From Sclerurus mexicanus (taxonomy: Eukaryota > Chordata > Aves > Passeriformes > Furnariidae), in contig VWZF01001843.1 of NCBI GenBank assembly GCA_013396755.1, positions 868,001 through 932,000 on the forward strand: a stretch of DNA of 64,000 bases, in the 5' to 3' direction. A program made the translations under genes and the position numbers. Shown here piece by piece: positions 12,801-26,400 of this stretch. The stretch's first letter is position 1; each line of letters begins with the position of its first letter. The notes under the pieces were generated by a model that saw only the letters and a program-made list of their open reading frames with translations, was not told the DNA's origin and ran no database searches.

Positions 12801-14451
12801 CAGCTCATTAGGCATTTTTGCTTATGAAGTGAAAGGAATAAAAGCACATCTGCTAAGTAATAACCTGTTGTTCAGGAAATACACATGTACTTTTGTCTGA
12901 TTAAAGTTGATTTATTTTCTGAAATGAAGACAAACTTGTGAAGGAGCCACAGAAGACATTTTGACCCAGAGGAAATATATCAGATGTAGCCAGTAACAAG
13001 ACTGTGCTGTGCCCAGTTCTGTAACACCATTGCTGAGCTTCTCTAAGAGCCCACAGTGTTCACACCACAGGAAAATGGTCTTTTAAACCCAGGCAATTAA
13101 AAAGGGAAGTATCACACAAGGAATAAAACACCTTCCTTTTCATTTTAGGTGCTCAGCTGACAATCAAACATTTTTCTAGTGAGCACTCCTGAATTCTCTG
13201 CACATTTGCTGCATCGTTAGAACAGGTGCCTGGCCACACAATTTCTCTCACACTACCCCCAGGGTGCCAGGCACTTGTCTGTGTCCTCAGGCAGTGCCAA
13301 ACTGGTATTTTACGTTTGCCTCTTAAAAAAAAAATCTTTACACCTTAGTGAGAAACTTCCCTGGTAAAAAAAAATCTGTCCTTCAAATCCTTGCAGCCCT
13401 TTTGAGGTTTTGGACAAATGCACATCCCTCAGGTAATTTAGATTTTTCTCTCTTATGCTTGGTCTGTTTGGGCCTGTAAAGACAAAAATGGAACAATCTT
13501 CATCATTTCACTCAGGCTGGTCACCCTGCAGTGCTCTTGTGCCACACAACTGGCACAGAACAGCCCCTGTCCCCAGTGCCAATGCCAGCAGGAACAGCTC
13601 CATGGCTAGGTTTGCTCTGACCAGGCATCTCCTGCAGGGATCATCACAGCTCTCCAAACACACCTCCAAGCCAAGTGCAGGGTCCTGAGCCATTCTAACC
13701 AGATAAACACTGTCCTGACTGTTACAGACACAGCACACCAGATTAAGGCACGTGTGGGCTGAAGGATGGGCTGGCTTCCAAATAAGATGTCTTTTCGAAG
13801 TACGAAATGTATTCATTAAGAATCCCGTGATTTTAAAATATCAGTGCTTTTAACAAAAATTTTACATGAATGGGAAAAGGATTCTCAGAAGCAATCCATT
13901 AATCTCTCCTCTATCATAACATTCCAGTACACTTAAACACTCAGGCCACTAAAGCTCAGCAAGATTTCTGTCTCCAGTTCCATTTCATTCACACACAGTA
14001 AGCAAATTACCCATTTATGTCAGACAAGTTACTATTTTCTTGTTGTTCAGGAGAGTTTCTTCGCTGCAGCCTGTCATCCATCAAGTCCCCCATTCCCCCT
14101 TCCATGTCCTACAGAAATGCTGACAGGGGCAGGGAGCTTTGTGTGCCAGAGTGCAGCAAACACAGGACACCAGGTGAGAGAAGCCTCCTTTGGAGAAAGG
14201 TATGCAAAAACGTGCTCTTGGATATTAATCAATTCGGTCTAAAAGTCTTCCACATTACATAAATAAGTCCGTTCCCTTTTCATCAAGCAGCAAAAAGTAG
14301 GTGGGGAGGTAAAACTGATGTTTGTCAAGCAAGGATCAATGCAGATGAAAGTGTTCCCTTTATTGATTGCACCATGTTCCCTTGAATTAAACCACCACCA
14401 GATAATGTCTCGATGTTTCACAAGTGGTGATCTGCCATTTTTTGACTCCAG
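6886..14451. other. Gene-free AT-rich stretch
   Basis: No recognised gene, repeat family or RNA gene. A 29-bp imperfect tandem duplication lies at 10735-10792. A 171-codon open frame at 11032-11547 shows no domain or coding-like composition. A minus-strand splice-site pair near 12398-12435 has an ambiguous reading and was not called. Confidence 0.55.
10735..10792. repeat. 29-bp imperfect tandem duplication
   Basis: Two adjacent copies (10735-10763 and 10764-10792) share a GGACTAAATA core and a following ACCT-TAAAT block, with several substitutions between them. It appears to be an old local duplication in non-coding DNA. Confidence 0.55.
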
Positions 14452-14554
14452 TGCAAGAGAGTTCCTGGATAAACTGCCACAAAATGCACATGATAAACTT
14501 AAAAAGACCAGTCAGGAAACGCTGGAGTTATTGCCTGGGCTACTTGCAATTTGA
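14452..14554 (+). other. Weak candidate last exon, plus strand
   Basis: A tract 'tctgccattttttgactccag' ends at 14451 and resembles a 3' splice site. Past it the frame stays open for 33 codons to a TGA at 14554. The peptide is hydrophilic with a helical, leucine-spaced look (it contains FLDKLPQNAHDKLKK). An AATAAA occurs at 14837-14842, about 285 nt past the stop. The protein is not recognised, no upstream exon was found, and codon use is not decisive, so a chance frame remains quite likely. Confidence 0.18.
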
Positions 14555-17500
14555 ACAGAAGAAAGATAAAAGAAGAGAAGGAATCATGGTGGTTTAGTTA
14601 TTCAATTCTCACAATTTTGCTGCTACAATTCATTTCCCTAATTATACTGAAATCATTTGCCCTGAGTGTTAAACAGACTTTTTCTTCCCCCCCAAATGAT
14701 AATCTATGTAAAAAGCCTTTCGGGCTCAATGAATTATGTAACATATGTTTTCCTTCAGTAGGACTGGAGATCACTTGTGGAAATTTCATAAATATAGGAA
14801 ATTATTATTACTGTAAGAACTTGGGGAAGTCAGGTTAATAAAGCTGCCTTTTTTTTTTTTTTAATTTCTCCTCCTTGTTAAATGAACTTTGCCCACTAAA
14901 CAGAAAAGGTACAGGAGACCCAGTATGGCTTTTAGGTCACACTGGGGAGAAGAGCACACATCTGTTATAGCATCAATACATTGATATATTCCCATATTTT
15001 CTGGATCATGCTGCACCAACTGCTGGAGAGAAATCAGAGCTGGAAAATACGACATTCCAAGATGTGTATATGGGGGAATAAACCTGGAAAACTGAGAAAA
15101 CAAAAGCCAACATCCCCATCTGGCTACGGAGACCCCTTGGAAAGCTGTCCAAGAACCTTTAGAGGACACAGGTCCTTCAGAACCTTGGAGTCTGGAAGCT
15201 TGCTTTATTTGAAAGGACAGCTATGGGTCTTCATTTGCATCAGAGCTACAGACTTTGAGAGAATTAGTCCTAAAATTACAAGGGCCAAGATAAAAATTTG
15301 CATCTTGATAGCATTAAAATATCCATTTTTTTATAGCAGCAGAGAGTACATACTGATATGAAGTTTAGTAAGGATTTCCTTTAACCTGAAGTATGTCTGG
15401 GTTTATAATTAAGATCTTTTATATTTAAATACTTGAGAAAATAAACCCATGATGAAACACAGGAAACTTTTCTTAAGTAAAATTTACTATAAAAAAGCAA
15501 GATATTTCTGCTCCACGTTCATAGAAGGATTTAAACATTAAAGAGCTGGAAAAGTCACCAACTGTTCTTTAAAAAGGCAGGGACCATGTCTTTGCCTCTG
15601 GAAAAGAGAAGTGACTGATGTTCTAAGTACTGGTCACCTCATGATTTCTGATTTCTTTCCCCCTAATCTCCAAGGGCCTGGGTGTTGTATTGAATTTACA
15701 ACCTCTCCCCACTGCCCCAAAGCCACACATTTTAAAGCCTGGGAATATTTGGTTGTGCCTTTAGCGAACACAGGGGGGAAAAAGCAGCTTAATTTGCAAG
15801 TGTCACAAAGTTCACATTGTCACTTTGCTTCACTTTGTGAGTATTCTCAGTCCAGCCCTCGCTCGCTGTACTGCACTGCACTAATTCCATCCCAAAACTC
15901 CAAAGCAGCAGTGCAGATGGAGCTGCCTGTGGGAGCAGAGCAAAGGAGAGCAGGCACAATATCAGCAAAACCAGCTGAAATAAATAATGCAGGGCAGCCC
16001 TCTGTTCTCTCCCAGTAACTGGACACCAATACTTTAATCCCTTCACACAAAATCTCCACAAAGTCTGATTTTGCAGCTCTGCAAAGTCACTCACATTTCC
16101 AGAAATCCTCTCCCCCAGAAGAGCAATGGCCAATGAGCTGGATTACCATAAATTCAGCAATCAAATTTACACAGCTCTGGAGATGCAAGTAAAATGAGTA
16201 TTGTATCTTCATTTCCTTTGTGGCACTTTATCAACCTCTTCCTCTGCTGATGGTAGAAGTCAATAAAATCCTATTAACACTAAGATGTTGTATTAAGTTT
16301 GACAGTTTACAAATTGCAGGGGTTTTCATTTCAAATATGAGCAGCTTGAGATACTCTGGAGTTTGACCGTATAAAACTGTTAAAGTTGGAATAAAGTAGA
16401 TAAAGTAATTTGGGTGTATTTTTTCCTCTCCTTTTAAAGAAGGCAGCAGAAGGAAAATCAGACATAAAAAACAACCTTATAAGCCTTCCTGGGAGATTCA
16501 CATTAGTCTAACCAGGAAGACCAGAAGAATCACAACAGATTTATATTTTGAGCAAAGCATTCACCCTCCTATGGACTCCATGGGCTCTCCATCAGGCTCT
16601 GTTGCTTCCTATAATCACAAGTAACTGCTCTTGCAAAATGAGGAACACATCCTAAGAGAAAAAGGCTTAAAGCAACTGAACCTTTAAAGAGGTAAATAAA
16701 TAGAGATCCCAGCAGCAGGGACAGAGTTGGCACCTGCAGAAACAGCAATCAGGGTATGGCTGACCAGGTGGTAAATGAATTAGGAATTACGCCAGAACAA
16801 ACTTGGGGACAAATCTCAAGCTATTCCTGCAACTGGGCTAACTGCCATAATTTGTGCACTTATCCACCAGGTGATTTAAATTCCTGTAAAATATCATTTG
16901 AAGAAAACAAACACCAGTTCCAGTTGGTGCTGTTCTTCCAGTTCTTTCTTCACTGAAAAATGTTATCTCAGAGAGGAACAGGCAGAAGGTATGTAAACAA
17001 GGTCTAGGAACCTGCCCTAAATAAGAAATGCAAATCCAAAGCAGGTGACTGAAAAGGTGAAAGAGTGGGGAAAAAACAGGGCCAAGTTTGGCCCAATTCC
17101 AGGGAATCATGCAAGAAATCAAAGACAAATGTGTGAAACAGAGCCTTAGAAGGCAGTGTCCTTTTATTCTGTTTCTTCAGCCTCCTTAAAAGTAAAAATG
17201 CTTGGTCTCATGAACTGGGAACAGTAGAAAAGTCACTGTTGGAATGAACAAACCGGGTTTAATAGCTTTAATTCTGCTATTCTTCTCCAAACCTTCCCCA
17301 AACTCACTCCACCATTTCTGAACAAGCCTGAGAGATCCTTTATTCCCAAGGCTGGACAGTGCAGAATCACTTGGTTTACCTTTCAAGAAAAAGGACTTTA
17401 CAAATATTCATCCCTCCCTAGTTCAGTGTCATCACTGCTTGGAATAGACTTTGCCATTTAGTGATGATTTCACTCTTTAATTTCTAGTTGTCTTATTCTT

Positions 17501-20500
17501 GCTCTTCTGCTTGAAGAGCAGTGCAAAGCTTTTCCCTTTTCTTTTACACTTTTTAAAATGCACTTCACTAAGTATTATCCCAAAGCCTGTCAAAAAATCA
17601 GTATTTACTGGACTCCTCGAGGCCATGGATTCTTCCAGTTGTTAATTAATTTACTAAACCAGGAAAGCACCACTCTGATGCTCCAGTCAGAGAATACTCT
17701 GGGTTTTGTCCCCAGAGCCTTTTCAATCCCAACATTCCCAGCCATCCCCAAGTCTGGGGCCATACACAGATCCCTCAGATCACCACTCTTGCTGCAGAAG
17801 ACACTCTGGGACTGCTCACAGCACAGAGTGGGAGGCTTTATTTGGAAGCAAACATTGCCTCCAGCAAGGATGTTCACACACAGCAATAACTTGCCAGTGT
17901 TTAAGGCCAGAAGCATTCTTATCACCCACTTAGAAACATTCCAATCTATCTTTTTTGCCTATAAACTATATTTCATGACAGGGAAGAAAACTTTTCCCTC
18001 TTCAAGTAATTCTGTTGAGTTCTGATAGCAGGTGGATCATATTTAGCCATGTATCCATCACTGTGACTGCACACGCATTCCCACCCTCCATCAGCACACC
18101 GTGGATCCATGGACACTCCAAAGGAAATTCCCTGCCATCTGATGCTGGGTGTTCTCCCCTCACTGCCCTTCAGCTCAGAGGGCAAGGACAGAGTGGCAGA
18201 ATTCCGTGAATTCAGCACCACAGGTAATTTATTGGCACCATGATTACGCTGCTTTAAGTGGTTACAAGTACAGTCCTGCAGGCTTAAATTTCACCTTAAG
18301 CAGCAGAATGAAAAGATGTCTTTCTACAGTGCTTAGAGAAATAATCTGCTTGAGAAGGTAGAATTTCAGGGGTGACAATTCAACAATATATGTAAGTATT
18401 TACACTATTTACGTATTTGTAGTGGCTATCTACATGGCAAATTAAACCTTAGAGCAAGCAAAGTAAAATCTCTACACTGCCAACCTACACCCTAACACCA
18501 AGCAGAGCTGAGGTCAGGATTTGGAAATAAAACCCCCAAGCATCCGAAAGCCTTTCTTCACAAGACATGGGTTGTGATTTCTCCTCTGTCACCTCATCAA
18601 GCCTTTGCACTCTTTGCTACACCCAACCTGGTGGGCACAGCCCTTTAGGGACAGGCTGTTTCTGAGAGCCTGTACCTCCTGAGAAGAGGCTGTGTTAAGT
18701 GCCCCAAGCTCTGCAGAAAGGAAGGGACCTTAATATTGCTCCCCAACGAGACTGCAATAATGGTGTGCTGCCAAGGGAGCAGTGAAATAAAAGCACAGTG
18801 CACAGCACCAACCTCCTCTCTGCCTTCCTGCGATACTGAGTGATGCGTTTTTAGCTTCATACCAGGAGACAACATCTCCACATCCTTTGTTTTACTGCTG
18901 TGCTGACTAACAAAATAAAGCACGCGACCCCTTTTATGTTCTGGTTCATCAGTTTTATGTTCTTATTTACTTGCCATACATTTTAAATCTGCTGGTACCC
19001 AACACAGGCAGCTCTGAATATGCTGTATTTAGGTGTTATCAGCTGACTATCTTTGATTTCAGAAAAGCCTGTTCTCAAAAACTTAGCTGTGCACATGGGC
19101 TTTTCTATTTAAATGCACAACATACCAGTCAAAGAAAAGGCATATAAGATTACAGCAATTACAGATTCTTCTCTAACCTGGGGAAGCACACCACTGTAGC
19201 CTTGAAAAGTTGATTTTATACACTCTGCTGGCCCAGGAACAGAGCTGGTTTCCTTGCACTGGGTTCAGAGATGCTCAACCAGCACAAAGGGACAGAAACC
19301 CATCGATCTGCCCATGGGACTGTGTGTGCACCCAATCCTGAGCTCCACCAAGGACAGGGAGCCTCTAGCACATCCCACTTACTCCCCAAGCTCTGGTTTT
19401 GCTCACCCTGGGATTTGGGAAGCCCTAATTGCACCATTGCTTTGCAAGTGACAAATTTTCACAGTTTGCCACTATCCTAACTGGAACAGATCTGCTTCAC
19501 CTGCCCGAGTAATTGATTTTGCATAATAATCAACAAGCACCTCAAGTAGGAGACCTCACTGTTTAGCAGTGTCCTTCTGTGGGTGGCTGACAACCTGCTA
19601 TTAAGTTCCAGAAGACGTAAAAGGGTCGTGTCTCCAAATGGTGAAGAACAATATTTAAAACCTGGATTCTGTTGTCCTCACTGACCTAGTTAGCATGCTG
19701 CAGATACCCCAAAATAATGCAGTTGAGTCCAAAGCTGTCACTTATCCTTTGGACCTGGGAATAAACTAACATTCACAGATGGAAAGAATCTTCACACCAA
19801 TCAAAAAATCTGCTACCTGCAAATGGCTATAACTTCAAAGCATAATTAAAAAAGTTTTTTAATAAAAGCTACAACTGTTCTTCAAAACTGTGGTGTTTGG
19901 TTTTTTAAAAAATTAAGGACTTGATTCTTTCTTCACAGCTAAAGTTTCTTTATCTATACAACAGATATTTTATTATCACTTAAGAGAACTGTATGTATTC
20001 AAACAATCTCCAACCTGTCCAGATTAGTTGACTAACTGAAAACCTTTGTTCTACAAGAATCTATTACCTTTGGAATCCTTGACTTTATCTCCTCTATATA
20101 ATAACAAATAAAAATGTTTTAGAAATAAAGGCCTTTAAAAGGGAAGTTGTCTACATGGTAACAGACAAGTATTTATGTTTTTACATCTGCCTGACTTGAT
20201 TTCTTGTTTGGTATTTTTCCACCAACATCTCTCCCAAAGCACCAGCACTCATTTGTTAAGTCTGCCTTCCTTAGCCCCTCCTGCTTTCCCTGATTCAGCA
20301 GGAACGCTGTCAAACACCTGGTGCTTTGCTGCTCCTGAGTAGCCCAATTATCACTGGATTGCCTCGAAATTAGGTTCTTTTTCAAATGGCTCAGCTGCCC
20401 TCTCTTGAGGTTATTTTCATGCTCAGACGGTGGCTCTCGAGCCAGGGCTGGTGTAGGAGCGTCCCGAGCACATTTGCTCTGCCTCCTGTTTCCATCTCTC

Positions 20501-22599
20501 CCAGGCTCACAGTTGTACAGGGTAACTGAGCCTGGGAAACAGCAAATGGGAGAAGCCAAAACACGGGAGACAGAAAGCCCCTGTCACGGAGAATAAGAGA
20601 CAACAGGGCAGCTCTTGAGAGGTAGCTGGTGATCTCAACACCTTCTTCAAGCTAACCAGGCATAACCCAAACCATGAGCAGAAGGTGCAGGAGACAAACA
20701 CCCTCAAACACCTGAGCAGCACTAGGTTACCTGTGGCACTTCTGTTAAACGAGTTCCATCAGATAAGCAAGAGCAGTTTATGGAACTGGATGAAATGGTA
20801 AGGCAGCTAGTTTAATAAAGTGTTTATGTTCTTGATCAAAATATTATATTAAAGCTGCAGTCAGGTTAAATTGAATTCTTTACATGAATAATGAAAGAGA
20901 TTTGGCCATAATGCTGAGGAAAATGATTTCCTAATAAACCAGAGTACAGAGGCTGCATTTGAGGCAGCACTAGGAATCAGTAAGTACACGTGCTTCTCCC
21001 TTTAAGGACTGCAATGGGCTATTACACTAATCTGATGCTTTTACTTTTCCTTAGGAATTAAGTTGGCCTCTCTTTAGGAGCTCAGGTTCAATAAAACTCT
21101 TCTCTAAGCATTGAGTAGCCATAACATTTCCTCATAAAAACATTGTCTCTTCAATCCGAAGGGGCTTCAGCCTTATTTGAGTAAAGCCCAAAGTAGGATA
21201 AGCACAGGGAAAAGTGTCCTGAACCTAGCAAATAAAACTGCAATATAATAAAAATAAGATTTTATGTAAGTTTTCAGGGTTTTTATAAGTTTATAATTTA
21301 ACATAACATTACAAAGAGTAAAAACTTCATTCTTTTACTAAACTGGGTGGAAGTTTTGCTGCTTCCAAACCCCCTCCCAGCTGGGAACAGGAAAAACAGA
21401 TAAACAAAAAACACAAGACACTTCCATAGTCAATTTTACTGATATAAAACAAAGTTTAAGCATGCAAATTCCATGTTTTCCCAACGTTGGTGCCCATGTC
21501 TACTTAGGGGTGAACTTCAAGAGCATTTAACATAATAATACAATGCAAAACATGCAGCAAATCTGCTGTTTAGTGAAGTCACAGCTACAGCAAGTTTCTG
21601 CTTATCAACAGCAATTTTACAACACTGTCCAGGATTAAGAAGGCAGCTCTTCTGAGGGAAGAACATCTCTGCTTTCAACCTCTATTCCCAGATGTTTCCA
21701 CTATCTCTTCAAAGACCTATTAGATCTAAACTCTTTGATATATGACCAGCTACTTCTGCAGAGCTTTGTGTTAACTGAAATCTAAACCCAGCAGGGACAA
21801 GGACAAATCAGTTTTTATCAAATGTTTTCAGTATCAATTTACTACGAACAGGAATGTTCTGCACTTGGTTCTTCAGTGCTCCTGTACATTGTGAGTTCAG
21901 AAGAACAACTGGAGAAGAGCAGAATTTGACTCTTTACTAATGTATTTTTAAATGTATTATTTCTGAGAAACAAATAGGGGCAGTTTTACTTTTCAATAAA
22001 GATTCCAGTGGAGACTTCTGGATGTAGATGGTGGATATAGTTACTTATTTTTCCTGACAAACAACTCCTGAAGTGAGTGCCAGTCTGTTGGGACCTGTTC
22101 ATGCAGGACTAACTTCTCATCCTCCTCACGCCAAACAATTTTAAGAACTGAGAAACAAGCTTGAAATTTAGTTCAGGCATCTACCAAATATTTATACAAG
22201 GAATGAGAGGCACATTAAGCCAGGAATTAGTAAAAAAGAAACATCCAGCAAATCTTGATTAGTTTCTTGAATGAAAGGAGAGAGCTCTCTTGCAAAACCC
22301 AGGAACTGAAACTAAATCACAAATAAAACAAGCAAATAAACACATCACACACACAAAGACTAATCTTTCAACTCAAAGGCAAAAATAGACTCAGGACCTG
22401 AACGCAGACCTGGAAGTGGATTTTAACTGTACTCACACAGTAATAACTACCTCAACAACAGTGGGAAAAACAAAGCCAAAATCATTTCTCAGTATATTAA
22501 AACTAAAAATCTTCCGTATTAAATCTGGATTTTTTTTCTTTAATGAGGTTCTGTTCTGAAAGCAGAGCACTTGATATTAGTTGTTTCTCTTGCCAATAG
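14555..22599. other. Gene-free AT-rich stretch
   Basis: No gene recognised. A poly-T run lies at about 14849-14863. Open frames at 15611-16018 (135 codons) and 17558-18025 (155 codons) are the longest; neither shows a known domain or has paired splice or polyadenylation signals that support it. Confidence 0.55.
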
Positions 22600-23440
22600 T
22601 GCTAAACCACATCCCCCAAACAGCATTTAAAGCTGGATTATTTCTTCAGGAAAGGCCTTCTCACACAGCTCTCTCCAGCTCAGCTCTGCATCGTAATTGA
22701 GCAGAGTTCTGCAAACTAAATGATGCATGAGTGTGTACAGTTCCAAAGTTCAATTTCTTCAATCAGAAATCCAAAAAGCACTGCCAAAGTAGGCCTTGGG
22801 AGAAGAAAAATGCCAAAAAGAAAAAACAGCATCTGCTAATATTAAACTCAGACTTTGCCGCTCTGAGCAGAATTATAAAACCTCATCTAGTGACAGAATA
22901 ATTAGGCAAAGCTAAAGCAATCACTGGCACATTGTCAGAAATAGAGGCTTTGGGAAAAAAAAGAGAAAAAAGATCCAAATACCAGCACTTTGCCCAGAAT
23001 TCCCCAAGCCTGGGCCTTTTGCTTCCCCTGAGTGACTCCAATCAATGAGTCAGCTGCAGCGGGTCGAACACAACTGTGATAAAATGCCACCTTATGAAGT
23101 TCCTGCCTTCATACATCTCCCCAAATGAGTCATAAAACTATCCATCAATATCCCCCCTCGTGCAGCACAGCACAGGCAGGAGGGAAGTGCAGGGAAGCTC
23201 GCCCTGGCATTCCATTTGCAGGATATCAATCAGGGTTCCTCCCGTTTGGTGCCACCGTTAAGTAAGGAACGAGAGCCTCCACTATCATTAGTCGACAGCT
23301 AACAAGGCATTAACATTTTCATTAACAATGTTGACAAATTCAAATCGATTTTAAAAGCTCATTTGCATCATATTCTGAAATTGTGAAGTGGAAGGGAGCA
23401 GTCTGACAACTTGATTATATGCTATAGCTTAAAATCATGT
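22600..23440. promoter_or_regulatory. Enhancer-like, probably conserved non-coding block
   Basis: This block is denser in transcription-factor-type motifs than its surroundings. It has AP-1/MAF-like TGAGTCAGC (23046-23054) and TGAGTCA (23126-23132), an ATCGAT (CUX/ONECUT type, 23344-23349), a canonical POU octamer ATTTGCAT (23361-23368), and paired ATTAAC/TTAAC elements around 23307-23330. There is no open frame across it. The look (AT-rich homeodomain-type sites beside short GC-rich pieces) is like vertebrate conserved non-coding elements. Conservation cannot be measured from one sequence, so this is an inference. Confidence 0.3.
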
Positions 23441-26400
23441 TCTACCTATGTATAAATGCAAAGTCTACATCTCATCTGGGCATGTTCCAGGGCCCTCAAA
23501 TTTTCACTTTGTAACTGCTGTATTAACCTTATGGCCAGCAATTGTGTGTTGTTCCAACTTTATTATCACCAATCAGAAAAGATGGTACATTTAAAAGAAA
23601 TAGCAAAAACTTTGGCTTTTTTAAATCTGACGAACAGAGGGGGAAAAAGGGGAGAAGTTGGAAAAAGATCGCAGTGCAGTACTCTGATAAGGATGTGAGA
23701 TATCTAACACCCAGAAACACAAAACCATAATTGCTTTAACATGTAGAAACCCCATTTCATTCCAGTTTTGAGTGTTCCTTAAAGAATAATTTCATTGTTT
23801 CTGACTGTAATGACTGTTCTCCATCACTGTATCAAGTTGAGATTATCAGAAATCCAAAAGGGACGAGGGAGGAACACAAGGAGTGTGAGAGAAATGTTCT
23901 CGTGCACACAGAGATCTGAAATACTGGGGGGGATGGACTTGGAATGTTTTGAGTTTGTAAGAGACTCCAGTCCGAGTCCTCACTCCACCTATACTGGACC
24001 AGAGACAGGAACCAGTTCCTCCCACCCTTTGCCCTTTGACTTTCTGAATGGGCAGATCCTGTTTCATGGAATTAGGAAGGTTCAGTCCTAAAAGAGGCTG
24101 AACAGCACCCCAAATTACAGCCTACAATATATACTAGACACTGGTAACTTTTTGTTTGAGATCCAATAAAACATGGCTTTCAAATTTCATTCAAAACCCT
24201 TCACCCAAATTAATTACTGTTACAGAGAATTTAAAAATTCATTCCATAATTAATAGACTCTAAAATGGACTAATTAAATCATGTTTCAATACGCCAAATC
24301 TGGTACATAAATACCCCTAATCTTGTTTCCTTCCTGCAAAAACAATTTATATATGATTGAGAGCAAGCAATTCTGAGAAACAGATTCACATGAGCGTATT
24401 CAGGAAAGGAAGAATATTAGGCAATTTCAAATGCAGATATACCTAAACAGCAAAAGAATCAACATTTATTGTGATCATTAAAGGCATTTTTCTATTATAC
24501 ATTGCTTAGCTTTGGTGAGAAATATATGTATTTGGCAATATGACCTTTTAATTCTAAGCACCAGGAACCTATTAGAGTCACAGAGGAAATGATAAGATCA
24601 GAAATTATTCTGTGAGACAGCTTTAGTGCAGTTCATGGTGCTGCAGAGATGATCCAAAGTGACCTGCACTGCAATTCCTAAAATTCCAAGCTGCCCACGT
24701 TCAGCACAAACTGATGTTGCTCAGGTTGGGCACAGCCTCCCTCAGCTGCTTTCATTTATCTCTCTAGAGGAACACACAACCCAGGACCAGCCTTGCATTT
24801 ACTTTCTCCCATTTCCACCTGTAGTCACCAGGTTTAAAGATGAAAGCGAAACTGTCAGTAATTAAGTGAGCTTTGAGTTCCACTCTGCTTGCTCAGGACA
24901 ACTGCTTTGTAATTAACTTCCCATAAATTAATCTGTACAGTCAAAGCTAACAGCTTTTGCCATTTTGGCAGCTCGAAGCTGAATATCCAGTGCATGAGGT
25001 GGAAGGTGGTGTTGGCCCTTCACTGAATAAAAAAACCAAACCTCTCAAAGTGACTTCTCTGGCTCCACTGACAGTGGAGCAGAGGCAAGCAAAGGCTGAG
25101 CTGTGTTTTAAGATTGTACCCATAACATCTGTGTCCCTTAAGCTGGACAAGTTCTTATTTAGGGTACAAGGTAGGGCAAAACAAACAAACTCCCTCCAAA
25201 ATGCACAAAAACTCCAAAATGAGAACACAACCAAAAAAAAATCCCACCACCCCCAGCCTTGAGAAGCACTTCAAAATACCAGCAGCACAACATACTGTGT
25301 GAAGATGTTTTAGAGGATTTATGTCAAAAGCAATGCCCTTGATCAATTATCAGCATTCATTTGAAGTTTCTTATAGTTTAATATTCTTACAAGCCACACC
25401 AGGAAATCACTTTCAGGATCCAAACAATTCTACCAGAACTAGCCAAAATTGAAGTATTTGTTATTTAATCCTGGCTTCCTTGCTGCTCCAGTTTACAGGC
25501 TTTTCTCCTAAGCACTCCTTCAAAACATTACTTTTTAAAAAAAAATCTGACACTTCAGTTTTCTATTTGCCAATTCTTCTGCACCAAACAGTCTTATGTA
25601 TGTTGATACTTTAATATTCTATAAATCAGGATGTGTCTTTCCCTACAAGCCCATAATAACTTTTAGGATAAGACTGAGACCAAGAACAAATCCTTAACTA
25701 AAGGCTTTGCAGCCTAGGATGTTTTTATCGCTGAGAATTGCAGGAAAACTGCAGTTAATCCCTGTTGGACAGGCATGAGACTGCCCACAGTCCAGCTCTG
25801 TGCTCAGGGTTCCTTGGGCTCTAATCAATACATGCCCTGAATCTCCTCCCTCTTGGAGCTCTCCTTGTTACCTGTTCCACTGACTCCCTGAGCAACAACA
25901 AGCTGCAAAGCATATGTTGGTCTGACCTCCACCCACTGGCTCTGAGAGGGTTTTCTGTCTGCCTTCAGGAAAGGAAAAGTAGACCAGGAAAGAAAAATAG
26001 CCCATTTTGCCCCTGAACAATACATGGTACATTCATTACCTCTCCCTGTTTCATTTTCAAAACCTAAACACCCACAGAAACACCCACCACGAAAATCACA
26101 GTACACTGCTTATTCCTGAGAAGTGGAGAGAAACATCCTTGACTTGGAAAAACTTGAGAATTTTGAAAAAGCGAACAGCAAATTCTAGAAAGCAACACTA
26201 AAGCAAAATAAAGTTCATCTTCTGAAGTTATTGTGAGCTACAGTTTCACACAGAAATGACACCATATAACCAATACTATGGAACAATATCAACCCAGGAA
26301 AGCTCCTCTTGCTTGAATTATTTTTAAAATTAAAGCAGCACAAAAAGCAGAATAAATCCATCAATTAATAAATCAAAACAGTATAAACACCAGAAACAAA

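Noticed and set aside
17558..18025. 155-codon plus-strand open frame
   Set aside because: Composition not protein-like and no supporting signals.
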